64,000 nt of DNA. Source: M3007 sp044230315. Its GTDB lineage: Bacteria; Bacteroidota; Bacteroidia; Chitinophagales; Saprospiraceae. The translations under genes and the position numbers were made by a program. Under the pieces are notes generated by a model. It made no database searches. It had not been told where the DNA came from and saw only the letters and a list, made by a program, of their open reading frames with translations. Positions within the stretch are counted from its first letter, which is position 1, and the number at the start of each line of letters is the position of its first letter. Location: the NCBI GenBank assembly GCA_044230315.1, contig JBGARJ010000014.1, positions 68,700-132,699 of the forward strand, read 5' to 3'. This document shows, piece by piece, positions 7,652 to 18,100 of the stretch.

Positions 7652-9613
7652 TCAGCGCACCAGGGTCACACCGCCCCGGTACACCGCCGTATTTCCATCG
7701 GAGAACGCGACTTCCAGGTGCCAGCCGTACACTCCCGGCGGCAAAGCCGTTGCCCCGTGGTATCCGTTCCATTGCAGGGCCGTGGCGCCGGGCGGCAGGT
7801 TGTGCGGCGCGGCAAACACACAATTCCCCCAACGGTCGAATACCTCGAACCGGCGGATGACCGCAACATCGTCGCCGGCAAAAACAGTGAAGTAATCGTT
7901 TTGGCCGTCGTCGTTCGGGCTGAAGGCATTGGGCACGTACACGGGGCGGGTCACGTTTACCAATACCGCCAGTGTCGCCGTCGCCGTACAACCTTTGGCA
8001 TCGGCAACCGTGATCGTGTAGGTGGTGCTGGTGTCGGGGGATGCCACGGGTTGGGCACAGTCGGTACAGCTCAATCCTGCCGCAGGCGCCCAAAGCCACG
8101 ATACGACGGTCGAATCGGCCGTAGGCTGAAGCACAATCCCCTCAACGCCATCATCGATCGTTCGGCGGCCGCCGGGGTCGAGCAACAATGGCGGCGGTTG
8201 GAGGAGGCTCACCGTTTCGGTAGCGGTACAACCGTTGGCATCGCGTACGGTAAGCGTATAGTTTCCGGCAGGCAGGTGGAGAAAAGCGCCGGAACCCGTA
8301 TTCGGTCCGGTATTCAGGGAAAATTGAAACGGCGCAGGTCCGTCGAGCACCGTGACGTCGATAGCGCCGTTGTGGTCGCCGAAGCAGGTCGGATCGCTGG
8401 TCTCCACCAGCGTTTGGATGGGTTTTTGATACACGTAAATGCTGTTGATCGCCGTACAGCCGAGCGCTGAAGTGACGGTTACGGCCACCCAGCCGGCCTT
8501 GCCGACCTCCGCAGTGGGCGTAGTGACCCCCGTCGACCATTTATAAGCGGCATAGCTGTTTACCGTGCGCAGCACGCCCTTTTCGCCGGCACAGAGGATG
8601 GTGTCGCCGGTGAGTGGGAAACCGGCGAGGCTCGGCTCTACTTCCAGGGTGAGGGTTACCAGGCTGTCGCAGCCATCGGGGGTGGTAAAGTGTTCCTGGT
8701 AGGTGCCCGCCGCGTAAAGCGTTTGCAGGTTGAAGACATAAGCGTCGCCGGCACAAATTTTGGCGCTGGCGTTACCCGTCAGTTGGTCGGTCGTCAGCGT
8801 GAGCGTCACCAGGCTGTCGCAGCCGCCGGGGGTGGTAAAATGTTCCGCATAGGTGCCGGGGTTGTAAATCGTTTGCAAGCCGAATTGATAGGACTGCCCT
8901 TTACAAATATGAGCAGTAGCGCTACCCGATAACTGGTACACCTGGAGGGTTAGCGTCACCAGGCTGTCGCAGCCATCCGGCGTGGTAAACATTTGTTGAT
9001 ACACGCCGGGCTCATACAACGACAGTACGCCAAAATCGTACACCTGGCCTTTGCATATAGCGGCCGATGCCGTACCGGTTAAGTGCGCTTCACTGAGGGT
9101 TAGCGTCACCAGGCTGTCGCAGCCACCGGGCGTGGTGAAGGTATGCTGGTACACGCCGGGGTCGTAAAGCACCTGCGGGCCGAAGGCATAGGACTGGCCT
9201 TTGCAGATGGAAACTGCTGCATTCCCCGACAATTGTTCGACGTGCAGGGTAAGGGTAACGAGGCTGTCGCAGCCGTCCGGTGTAGTGAACGTGCGTTGGT
9301 ACGTGCCGGCATCGTAAATGACCTGGGGCCCGAACTGATAGAAGTGGCCTTTGCAAATGGTCGCCTCAACCGAATTTTTTAGCAATTCGACTGAAAGATG
9401 GAGGGTAACGGTGCTGTCGCAGCCGCTTGCAGAATTAAAAGTTTGTTGATACGTGCCGGGAGCATAAAGGGTCTGGATTCCAAATTGATAGGAAGTACCC
9501 TGGCAAATAGATTTGTTCAGCGTAGTTTGAACGGGTTGGCACGGTTGTGCGTACGCCAAAAAGCTTTTTCCTGCCAGCAGGAGCAGGCAAGTGATCATTG
9601 GTTTGTTGCGCAT
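7652..9613 (-). CDS. Surface repeat protein with SprB-like repeat and gliding-motility/T9SS C-terminal domain
   Basis: A 653-residue exported protein (signal peptide ending near AYAQP). Residues ~35-335 are six 50-residue repeats with two conserved cysteines each (ICKGQ...FG... and TTPDGCDSLVTLTL), probably disulfide-linked beta modules. Around 405-470 lies a SprB-type repeat (DPTCFGDHNGAIDV ... GNYTLTVRDANGC), then an Ig-like segment. The C-terminus (~565-653, VPNAFSPNDDGQNDYF ... FDRWGN ... PPGVYGW) is the gliding motility-associated C-terminal domain used as a type B type IX secretion signal. It is therefore expected on the cell surface as an adhesin or matrix protein. It has its own promoter-like element upstream. 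Confidence 0.9.
   Translation of the reverse strand: MRNKPMITCLLLLAGKSFLAYAQPCQPVQTTLNKSICQGTSYQFGIQTLYAPGTYQQTFNSASGCDSTVTLHLSVELLKNSVEATICKGHFYQFGPQVIYDAGTYQRTFTTPDGCDSLVTLTLHVEQLSGNAAVSICKGQSYAFGPQVLYDPGVYQHTFTTPGGCDSLVTLTLSEAHLTGTASAAICKGQVYDFGVLSLYEPGVYQQMFTTPDGCDSLVTLTLQVYQLSGSATAHICKGQSYQFGLQTIYNPGTYAEHFTTPGGCDSLVTLTLTTDQLTGNASAKICAGDAYVFNLQTLYAAGTYQEHFTTPDGCDSLVTLTLEVEPSLAGFPLTGDTILCAGEKGVLRTVNSYAAYKWSTGVTTPTAEVGKAGWVAVTVTSALGCTAINSIYVYQKPIQTLVETSDPTCFGDHNGAIDVTVLDGPAPFQFSLNTGPNTGSGAFLHLPAGNYTLTVRDANGCTATETVSLLQPPPLLLDPGGRRTIDDGVEGIVLQPTADSTVVSWLWAPAAGLSCTDCAQPVASPDTSTTYTITVADAKGCTATATLAVLVNVTRPVYVPNAFSPNDDGQNDYFTVFAGDDVAVIRRFEVFDRWGNCVFAAPHNLPPGATALQWNGYHGATALPPGVYGWHLEVAFSDGNTAVYRGGVTLVR
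8612..9511 (-). repeat. Six 150-bp coding repeats in the surface protein
   Basis: Six 50-residue units starting with ICQG, ICKG (x4) and ICAG share long identical DNA stretches, for example the segment encoding GCDSLVTLTL recurs almost unchanged near 8660, 8810, 8960, 9110 and 9260. They are less uniform than the TPR repeats. Boundaries are approximate. Confidence 0.85.
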
Positions 9614-9700
9614 AGACGAGAAAGTTTTACTAAGGCTTCCGTTGTTACAACGAAGCGCATGGCTGGATTAAAAAAGAGGGATGTCCGGGCGAACCCGATG

Positions 9701-9734
9701 CAAAGGTAAAAATCAGATGTAGTTGTTTAAACAA
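9701..9734 (-). promoter_or_regulatory. Putative promoter for the surface repeat gene
   Basis: On the minus strand TACCTTTG lies at 9708-9701, matching TAnnTTTG, with TTG about 23 bp upstream (9734-9732). The spacing is slightly long for a -33 element. The start would be about 80 bp upstream of the gene. Confidence 0.4.
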
Positions 9735-9750
9735 TCAACAAAAACCATTC

Positions 9751-12700
9751 CTAATTGAGCCGCTCCCGCCATTCCTGCGGCGACACGCCGAACTCCTGCC
9801 GGAATACCCGCCCGAAATAACTGGGGTCGTTGAATCCGGTATCGAAGGCGATAGCCGTGATGCTGAGCGCCGGATTGTGCAGCAGTTCCTGCGCCTTGTT
9901 GAGGCGGATCAGGCGGATAAACTTGGTCGCGGCAAAACCCGTAAGCGCCGACAATTTCCGGTGCAGTTGCGAATGGCTCATGGCGATTTCCCGGCAGAGT
10001 TGTTCCACGTCGAAGGTGTTATCATCGAGGTGGGCCTCCACCACTTCGCGCACCCGCTGGACAAACCGGTCTTCCGAAGGGAGCAAAGCGGGGGGGATCG
10101 GGGTCGGAGCCGCTCCGTTGCCCAGACCGGCTACCACGAGGTAGTGCTGCCGTAGCTGCTGCCTGATCTCAAGCAGTTTGCGGATACGCAGCAAAAGTTC
10201 CTCTTTGTGGAACGGCTTAGCCAGGTAAGCGTCGGCGCCGTGTTCAAGGCCCTCCAGTTTGCTGTCGAGGTCGGCTTTTGCGGTAAGCATAACGATCGGG
10301 ATATGGCTCGTGCGTTCGTCGGTGCGAAGCGCCCGGCACACTTCGAAGCCGTCTTTATGCGGCATCATGACGTCGGAGATGACCAGATCGGGTACCGTGT
10401 CGGTGGCGATTTCGATGGCTTCCCGGCCGTCCTTGGCCACGGTCAGGCGATACAGTCCGTTGAGGCAGGACGCGAGGTAGGCCACCACGTCGGGGTTGTC
10501 TTCGGCCAGGAGAATAAGCGGGCTGGCGGGTTCGGCTTTGCGGTGTTCAATGACCGCCGGTTTTGCTATGCCGGGAGCGGGTTGGGAAACCCGGATATCC
10601 TCCTCCGCTTTTTCGGGCGCCTTGTAATCGGACGGACTCCAATCGGTTTCGCGCCGTACCGGCAAGGTAACGCTGAACTCCGCGCCCTTACCCGTTTTGC
10701 TTTTTACACCAATGGTCCCGTCCATTAGTTTGACCAACTCCCGGGTAAGCGCCAGGCCGATCCCCGTGCCTTCGCTCTGGCGGGTGGGGGTATCGTCGAC
10801 CTGGTAAAATCGGTCGAACACATTGGCGATCTGTTCTTCCGGAATGCCGATGCCGGTATCGCGTACCCGGATGATAATATGCTGGCCGGTGTTTCCTGGG
10901 CTGTGTTCGACCTGGCGTTTGGCTTCCGTTTTTCGTGGAGGCGCGTCATCGCCCTGCAAGCGCAGGTCGACGTACACATGCCCGCCCTGCGGGGTGAATT
11001 TGACGGCGTTCGACAGGAGATTGGTCATTATTTGCTGCAGTTTTTCCGGGTCGTAGTCCATCGCAAACGCATCCAGGTCGGACAGGAAGTGGATCTGTAT
11101 GTTTTTGCCCTGGGCATAAGAGTGAAAACTCTCCACGAGGTATTTGAGGTAGTTGACCACATCGCCTTGCTGGAGGTGGAGGCGCATTTTGCCGCTTTCC
11201 AGTTTGGCCAGGTCGAGCATTTGATTGACCAGTTGGAGCAAGCGGTTGCTGTTGCGCTTGATCATCGTGAGGCCTTCATCGAGCCAGGTGGCGGGGTCTT
11301 CCTTTATTTGATCGGCCATACCGGAAATGATGGTAAGCGGCGTGCGGAACTCGTGGGTGATGTTGGTGTAGAGTTTGGTTTTGACCGCGTCGAGCTCTTT
11401 CAGCCGGCGCGCTTCGGCGGCCACCATGCGCCGGTGCAGGAGAAAGCGGTAAACACCGAAAATGGCCCCCAGCGCGGCCAGGAAGTACAGCAAATACGCC
11501 CACCAGGTAGATTGCCAGGGTGGCCGGACAACAAGGTGCAGGCTTACCATATCCTGACTCCAAACACCCTTACTGTTGGCGCCGCGCACGCGGAAGGTAT
11601 ATTCTCCCGGCGGTACGTTGTAATAGGCGATTTGCCCTTCGTGCGCGTCGCTTCGCCACGTTGGGTCGTAAGGCTCGAGCTGAAATTCGAGTTGATTGCC
11701 CTTGGCATTCTCAAAATCAAAACAGGCAATATTAAAGGCAAAGTTGTTCTGGGTACTGGCCAGACTGATCTTTTGGGTTTCCCAAATCGGCTTTTGGAGC
11801 AAGCTGTTACTGCCTGGGAAGACCTCCTTATTGTCCAGAAAAAAGCTGGTAATAGCGATCTTAGGCGAGGCACCATTGCGCGGATGCGCCAATTTTTCGG
11901 GATAAAACGCGTGAAACCCGGGATCTCCGGATACAAAATGTTCGCCCCAGGGGCTGATAAAATAAGCGCCGAGGCCAAAGTTCACTACGCGTATACCGTG
12001 TTCTTGCGAGTATGTAAAAAAAGTTTCCTGCCGGGGGTCCATCCGAAGGATCTCAGCATCGGTCGTCATCCAGAGATCACCGTTTTTGTCCGCAGCCAGC
12101 GCAATAATATAATCGGAAGGCGAATTGCCCTTGGCGGTGGTAAATTCAGTGATGCTGCCGGTCGTTTTGTTCAATTTCTGGAGGCCGTTGGGCGTAGCCG
12201 TGTACCAAATGTCGTCGCCGGATTCGGCCATCTGAAAACTAATCGAGCTGAACATGCCCGGCGGGTGGTAATGCTGAAAAGAGCCGGCGTCAGCATTGGC
12301 AATGGCGATCCGGTCGATAAAGAAAGCCGGCTGCTTGGCCGGTCCGGGGTCGTCCCCGCCGCCCATCCACAGATTGCCGTCGCGATCTTCCAGGAGCCCA
12401 ACGACAAAATTTCCACCGATGGAGCCCGGATCGGCGTTGTCGTGCACGAAGTGGGTAAACGAGTTGGTGGCCGGATCGTAGCGGTTCAATCCGCCGCCCA
12501 TGGTAGCGATCCAAATGGATCCGTTGCGGTCCTGAAGCAATTTTTCGACATAGGAGCACGACAGAGACCTGGGGTCGTTGGGATTGTATTTATAGATCGC
12601 CGCAATCGTGTTATTGGGATGTATTTTGAACAAACCGTCGGAGGTACCCGCCCATATAAAGCCCTCCCTGTCGATAATGAGGCTATTTACAATCTGGGAA

Positions 12701-14052
12701 GAAAAACCGCCCGGCCGTGTGTCGTAACGGATGAATTTTACTTTGCCGGTATTGCGGTTGTAGTGCGTCAGCGGTTTATCCGAACCGTTTGCGCCCAGCC
12801 AGACATTTCCCGAATTATCGGCTACCACCGATTGATAGTAGATCGGATCGCTCTGCAGCGCCCGGTTATCGATAAAAGGGAAAGCCGTCGCATCCGATTT
12901 TACCCGCATCACCGTGCTGCCCGTGACGCCGCATGCAATCCATTGGGTGCCGTCGCGGGCCTGGCACCAGTCCCACACGAAGTTCGTCAGCAAACTCCCC
13001 GGCCGGGGCGCGTTTTCAAAGTGCTGCAAGCGGCCGGTTTGGGGATCGTACACATTGATCCCGCCGTTGATGGCGCCGATCCAGATATACCCGTTCTGAT
13101 CTTCCCGGATGAAGGTAACCTGGCTCAGGCTTTGTTCATGGATCGGCACGTGCGCCAGGTAGGGACGGCTAATCCGCTCGGGGTGCTGCGGATCGTAGTG
13201 CAAGTGGGTGAAGGTACCCTTGGCCCGGTCCATGAGGTGCAGCCCGTCGCCCATGGTACCTACCCAGAAATTGCCTTTGCTGTCTTCAAATAGCGCCCGC
13301 ACCCGGTTGTCGGCAAGCGAATTCGGATCGTCAGGATCGTGCAGAAAACGGGTGAAAGACTCCGTTTGGGGGTCGTATCGATTGAGGCCGCCCAAGTTAT
13401 TTTCGTGGTCGGCGTCGTCCCAGGGAAATCCGCAGCCCACCCAGAGGGTGCCGGCTTTATCAACATAAAGCGCCCGCACCAGGTTGTAACTCAGGCTTCG
13501 GGGGTTGCCCGGGCTGGACAGGAAATGTTTGAACGTACCGGTCTTCCGGTCAAAGCGGTCCAGCCCGCCCATGGTACCGATCCAGATATAGCCCTGGCGG
13601 TCTTCCGTGACCATGGAAAGCCGGTCGTCGATCAGGCTGTTGGGGTCATTGGGGTCGTGGTAATACCGGGTAAATTGTTCGGTGACGGGGTTAAAAACCG
13701 TCAGTCCGCCTTTTTCACCGGTGAGGTTGTAGTGTGAAATCCAGAACAACCCTTTGCTGTCGATAAAGATCGACTCGACATAACTGGACGCCATCGAGTT
13801 TTTATTCAGCGGGCTGGACCGGTAAGACGTAAAACTCCGTCCGTCGTACCGCACCAGCCCTTTTGTAGTGCCGAACCACAAAAAACCGATCGAATCCTGC
13901 ACTATGCATTGCACCCGGTTATCGAGCGGGATTTGAAATGCTTCAAAGACGGGGTTGAATTCCTTGAACGGCGGCTTGCTTTGCGCAACCAAAAAAAGCG
14001 GGCCGAGCACGGCCAGCCACAACAACAGGATATATTTAACCGGGATTTGCAT
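9751..14052 (-). CDS. Hybrid two-component system regulator (HTCS), propeller sensor type
   Basis: A 1433-residue one-protein two-component system. Order: signal/anchor segment (~1-23); two-component-regulator propeller repeats (~40-750, many copies of GLxRYDxxxxxFxxY and WIGTxGGL); a Y_Y_Y domain (to ~835); a transmembrane helix (~847-867); HisKA with phospho-accepting His near 899 (THEFRTPLT); HATPase (NLLSNAVKFTP, GIGLALTREL); a receiver domain with phospho-Asp near 1226 (VISDVMMP); and a C-terminal AraC-type helix-turn-helix (~1330-1433). The sensor is periplasmic, signalling to DNA in the cytoplasm. Such proteins usually control neighbouring glycan-utilisation loci, but no susC/susD genes are visible here. 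Confidence 0.95.
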   Translation of the reverse strand: MQIPVKYILLLWLAVLGPLFLVAQSKPPFKEFNPVFEAFQIPLDNRVQCIVQDSIGFLWFGTTKGLVRYDGRSFTSYRSSPLNKNSMASSYVESIFIDSKGLFWISHYNLTGEKGGLTVFNPVTEQFTRYYHDPNDPNSLIDDRLSMVTEDRQGYIWIGTMGGLDRFDRKTGTFKHFLSSPGNPRSLSYNLVRALYVDKAGTLWVGCGFPWDDADHENNLGGLNRYDPQTESFTRFLHDPDDPNSLADNRVRALFEDSKGNFWVGTMGDGLHLMDRAKGTFTHLHYDPQHPERISRPYLAHVPIHEQSLSQVTFIREDQNGYIWIGAINGGINVYDPQTGRLQHFENAPRPGSLLTNFVWDWCQARDGTQWIACGVTGSTVMRVKSDATAFPFIDNRALQSDPIYYQSVVADNSGNVWLGANGSDKPLTHYNRNTGKVKFIRYDTRPGGFSSQIVNSLIIDREGFIWAGTSDGLFKIHPNNTIAAIYKYNPNDPRSLSCSYVEKLLQDRNGSIWIATMGGGLNRYDPATNSFTHFVHDNADPGSIGGNFVVGLLEDRDGNLWMGGGDDPGPAKQPAFFIDRIAIANADAGSFQHYHPPGMFSSISFQMAESGDDIWYTATPNGLQKLNKTTGSITEFTTAKGNSPSDYIIALAADKNGDLWMTTDAEILRMDPRQETFFTYSQEHGIRVVNFGLGAYFISPWGEHFVSGDPGFHAFYPEKLAHPRNGASPKIAITSFFLDNKEVFPGSNSLLQKPIWETQKISLASTQNNFAFNIACFDFENAKGNQLEFQLEPYDPTWRSDAHEGQIAYYNVPPGEYTFRVRGANSKGVWSQDMVSLHLVVRPPWQSTWWAYLLYFLAALGAIFGVYRFLLHRRMVAAEARRLKELDAVKTKLYTNITHEFRTPLTIISGMADQIKEDPATWLDEGLTMIKRNSNRLLQLVNQMLDLAKLESGKMRLHLQQGDVVNYLKYLVESFHSYAQGKNIQIHFLSDLDAFAMDYDPEKLQQIMTNLLSNAVKFTPQGGHVYVDLRLQGDDAPPRKTEAKRQVEHSPGNTGQHIIIRVRDTGIGIPEEQIANVFDRFYQVDDTPTRQSEGTGIGLALTRELVKLMDGTIGVKSKTGKGAEFSVTLPVRRETDWSPSDYKAPEKAEEDIRVSQPAPGIAKPAVIEHRKAEPASPLILLAEDNPDVVAYLASCLNGLYRLTVAKDGREAIEIATDTVPDLVISDVMMPHKDGFEVCRALRTDERTSHIPIVMLTAKADLDSKLEGLEHGADAYLAKPFHKEELLLRIRKLLEIRQQLRQHYLVVAGLGNGAAPTPIPPALLPSEDRFVQRVREVVEAHLDDNTFDVEQLCREIAMSHSQLHRKLSALTGFAATKFIRLIRLNKAQELLHNPALSITAIAFDTGFNDPSYFGRVFRQEFGVSPQEWRERLN

Positions 14053-14201
14053 GACGACAGGTTGAATTAGTTTAACCGTGTTGAATCCGTTGCGTTACTA
14101 CTGCGGTGGTGATGGACAACAAGGCAGGGGAGATCGTTGCGACCTTCCCTGCCGAATGTATGAAGTATTTTAGTTTTTAGGTTGTTCGGGGTGGTCATAA
14201 C

Positions 14202-14924
14202 TCAATTTCTAGCCATTTCGGAACGACCGGCAGCAGGCGCCTGCTCCAGGTCGCCCAACTGAATTTGCGCAGATGTCAGTTCAAGATGTTGCACGAGCGT
14301 GGCGCCGCCGGCCTGCAGTTGGAGAAAATAGATGCCGGCAGCGAGCCCCGTCAGGTCGAGCGATTGGGCCACGCCGGAGTGGTCCGTGATCTTTTGTTCC
14401 AGCACCAGGTTGCCGCCGAGGCCGCACAGCCGGATCAGGGCGCCGCGGCTGTCGAGGTTGGTCAGTTGGACGCGCAAGCCTTGTGCGCCGGCTGCAGCAA
14501 TGCGGGCAATATATTTCGGCGCTTCGCCCGTACCGAAAACGATCGAAGACTGGCCCTGCTTCGGCGTGCTGTTGGCGAAGAAGGTAACCTCGCCGGCAGC
14601 ATAGCGGAATACCCGGGCAACCTGCCCTTTGTTATTCTTTACAAATACGATGTACTGACCCTCGGGCATGCCGTCGAGTTTCAGGTTTTTGGCGTAGCCG
14701 TCTTCCCTGACAATGTATTCGGAGTACCAGATTTTGCCGGTAAGATCCTGGATAGCGACCTGCGTACGTACCTTTTGCAGGTTGGCTGCCTGCACCTGTA
14801 TTGTATTGGCGGCTACGCCTTTTTCCAAGCGCACGATCAGGTGGTCGGCAGTGGTTTTGGCGGCATTCAACAGGTTGAAACACATCAGGATCATGGTCGG
14901 GAGAAGGAGCACTTGCTTTTTCAT
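14202..14924 (-). CDS. Exported protein with C-terminal T9SS-like sorting domain, unknown role
   Basis: A 240-residue protein with a signal peptide (MKKQVLLLPTMILMCFNLLNA). Two beta-rich parts follow: residues ~35-115, an Ig-like module with DLTGKIWYSEYIVREDGYAK and GQYIVFVKN, and ~130-225, a second module with LDLTGLAAGIYFLQLQ, the pattern of type A T9SS C-terminal domains. A ~20-residue Ala/Gln-rich tail extends past that. It sits alone between two hybrid sensors transcribed in the same direction, so it may be a target or an accessory sensor protein. The function is unknown. Confidence 0.7.
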   Translation of the reverse strand: MKKQVLLLPTMILMCFNLLNAAKTTADHLIVRLEKGVAANTIQVQAANLQKVRTQVAIQDLTGKIWYSEYIVREDGYAKNLKLDGMPEGQYIVFVKNNKGQVARVFRYAAGEVTFFANSTPKQGQSSIVFGTGEAPKYIARIAAAGAQGLRVQLTNLDSRGALIRLCGLGGNLVLEQKITDHSGVAQSLDLTGLAAGIYFLQLQAGGATLVQHLELTSAQIQLGDLEQAPAAGRSEMARN

Positions 14925-15102
14925 AACTTAAAATTTGGTGGTGAAGAGTTGCTGGTTAGATCGCGCAAAAACGCGTTGAATAATTCGATGCCACAAAGGT
15001 GCAAGTGCCTTCTACCTCCGGGCCCGGATATGGAGACCAAGATGCCGGACATTCCTGCCAAACACCCGGACAAATCGTGCAACATTGGTAATAGTATTGT
15101 AT

Positions 15103-18100
15103 TTACGGGCTTTTTTGTTCTTCACGCCAGGTTTGCGGCGTAAGCCCGAACGCCTGTTTGAACGCCCGGCTGAAATAGGCGGGGTCGTTGAAGCCGCAGT
15201 CGTACGCTACAGCGGAGATTTTCAGATTCGGGTCGAGGAGCAATTCTTTTGCCCGGTTCAACCGCACTGTGCGGATAAAACGGTTGGCGGAAAAGCCCGT
15301 CAGGGCTGACAATTTGCGGTGCAGTTGCGAATGACTCAGGGCCAGGGTCCGGCAAAGTTGTTCCACATCGAAATCGCAGTCGTCGAGGCGAGCTTCAACT
15401 GCAATCCGGACCTGTTGCACAAAGTGGTCCTCCATCGGGTTGGCCGGTACGCCATCTGTGTCCGGGGTGCTGGCCAGATCGGTCAGGCCGGCCACCTGCA
15501 GGTAGTATTGCTGCAGGCGGCGGCGGTTTTCCAAAAGGATTCGGATATGGAGGAGTAATTCTTCCCGGTGAAACGGTTTAGCCAAATACACATCGGCGCC
15601 TTGTTCGAGGCCTTCGAGTTTGGCCGCCAGGTCTGCTTTGGCGGTGAGGAGAATAACCGGAATATGGCTCGTGCGGTTGTCGTTTTTCAATCGCCGGCAG
15701 AGTTCAAAACCATCCATTCGGGGCATCATCACGTCGCTGATCACGATATCAGGGACATTGGCGATGGCCGATTCAAGGCCTTCTGCGCCGTTTTTTGCGG
15801 TGAGCAGGCGATAGTTGGGCAAACAGGTTGCCAAATACGCGACGACGTCAGCGTTGTCTTCTACCAGCAAGACAAGCGGCGTTTCGGCGTCGGCTTCAGG
15901 GAGCGTCGAAAGCCAGGCCAGTGGGGCAGTGGGGAGCGGCGGTTCAGCTACGGGGGGCGCGGCGCCGACCGGCGCTTCCCGGTGAATGGGGAGCAACACC
16001 TCGAAGGTAGTACCCTGGCCGGATTGGCTTTTCACGCTGATGACCCCGTCCATCAGTTTGACCAGTTCGCGGGTAAGGGCAAGGCCGATTCCGGTTCCTT
16101 CTCCTGCTCTGGTATGCGAATCGTCCACCTGGTAGAACCGGTCGAATATGAACGGCAGTTTGTCTTCCGGTATACCCACACCCGTATCGCGGATATGCAG
16201 CGCCAAACATTCGGCCGGCAGGATATCCCGCGTCTCAGCGGTAGCGCCCATGTTGGGGCGAACGGCCGCGCTGAGGTATACCTGGCCGTTTTCGGGCGTG
16301 AATTTCAGGGAATTAGAAAGGAGGTTGCTGACGATCTGTTGAAGTTTTTCGGCGTCGAAATCCATTACCAGCGCATCCAGTTCGGTAAGGAAATGAAGCC
16401 GGATATTTTTCTGTTCTGCCAGCGAATGGAACGATTCCAGCAGGTATTTCAGATAACCCAAAACCTCGCCTTGGGTGTAATGCAGGGTCAATTTACCCGA
16501 TTCCAGTTTAGCCAAATCGAGCAGTTGGTTAACCAAGATCAGCAGCCGGCCGGCATTCCGCTGAACGGTTTGGAGCACGCCCCGGGTTTCTTCATCCAAT
16601 GCTTTTTCATGCAACAGCCGTTCCGTAGGGCCGAGGAGAAGCGTGAGGGGTGTCCGGAATTCATGCGTTATATTGGCATACAAGCGGCTTTTAACGGTAT
16701 CCAATTCCAGCAGACGAAGCGTCTCGGCATGCTCCAGTTTCCGTTTCAATTGAAACCGATACAAAGCATACACGGCGGCTGCAATCAACAAGACAAAAAG
16801 TGCATACGCCCACCAGGTCCGCCACCACGGCGGAGTAATAACCACCCGGCAAACAGTTTCCCGGACCGGGATACCGAAACTGTTCAGGCCCCGCACCCGA
16901 AACACATAATGCCCGGGCGGCACCTGAACATAGGCGGCTTCGCCATCGCGCAGGTCGCGACGCCAGCCGCGGTCGTATTTTTCCAGCTTATATTCCAGTT
17001 GGCTCCATTCCGGACCGCCGAACTCCAGGGTAGATACCTGAAACGAAAACACATTGCGATCGTAGGGCAACTCGATCGCCGTAGTTTCCCAGATCGGCCG
17101 TTTCAGGATCGAACCGGTGCTGTCGGGCACGACCCGCTCGTCCATGACCTTCAGGTCGGTCAGGCACGAAACGGCCGGGTACCGGGCGGCCAACCGGTCT
17201 ATTTCCCGGGGGTAAAAAGCGTGAAATCCGCCCCTGCCTCCATAAAAAATCGCTCCATCCGCGGCCTGGCAGGCGCCGGTAAACCAGTTGAAATCCCCAG
17301 TCCGTACGCCGTGATGCGCCGAATAGGTAAAAAACGTTTCCGTTTGGGGGTTGAGCCGGATAATAGCGCCCTTGGCCAGCAGCCAGATGTGGCCGTCTGG
17401 GCCGGGAAACATGTCGGTGACCAGGTTGGTGGCCAGGGCGCTGTTCGTCACTTTAAACTCCCGGTAACCGGCAGGGTCCTGCGGGTTGAGTTTCCGGAGC
17501 CCGTAGGGGAAGGCAGTAAACCAAAAATTACCGGCCGAATCCTCCACGCAAGCGGTAATATTGCCAACCACGCCGTACGGCAAAAAGTGTTCGAACTGCT
17601 CAGTTACAGGATCAAACCGATCGAAAAACATCGGATGCGCCTGATCATAGCCGGCGCTCCCGCCCAGTACCCAGAGCCGGTTTTGGCGCTTGTCGCGGAA
17701 TACCTGGTTGACCAGCAGCCCCCCCAAACTGCGTTTTGGGTCATTGGGGTCGGGTTGAAAAAGCTGGGGATGCGACAGCGCCGAATCGAAGCGGTAGAGC
17801 CCGCGGCCATAGGCTGCCACCCAAATGTGTCCCTGCCCATCGGAGAACGGCACGCCGCAATTTCCGGCGCCCAGTGTTTGCTGTAGTGCCGAGTCCCGCT
17901 GAAAGTGACGCTCGTCGCTTTGGCCCGGCGCCCAGCGGTACAAACCCTGTGCCGTGCCGGCCCAAAGCGTGCCGCCGGCATCGAAACCCAAATCGAACTG
18001 ATCGGTCATGATGTGCTGCTGAAAGCCAGGATTATACCGAAAGTATTGGCGCTGATCCTTGGCGCGGTCAAACCGGACCACCCCTGTAAAATCGCCGACG

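Noticed and set aside
10879..13293. 800-codon open frame opposite the first hybrid sensor
   Set aside because: The minus-strand protein has a full set of recognisable domains; the plus-strand product has none and follows the GC-bias pattern of antisense frames.
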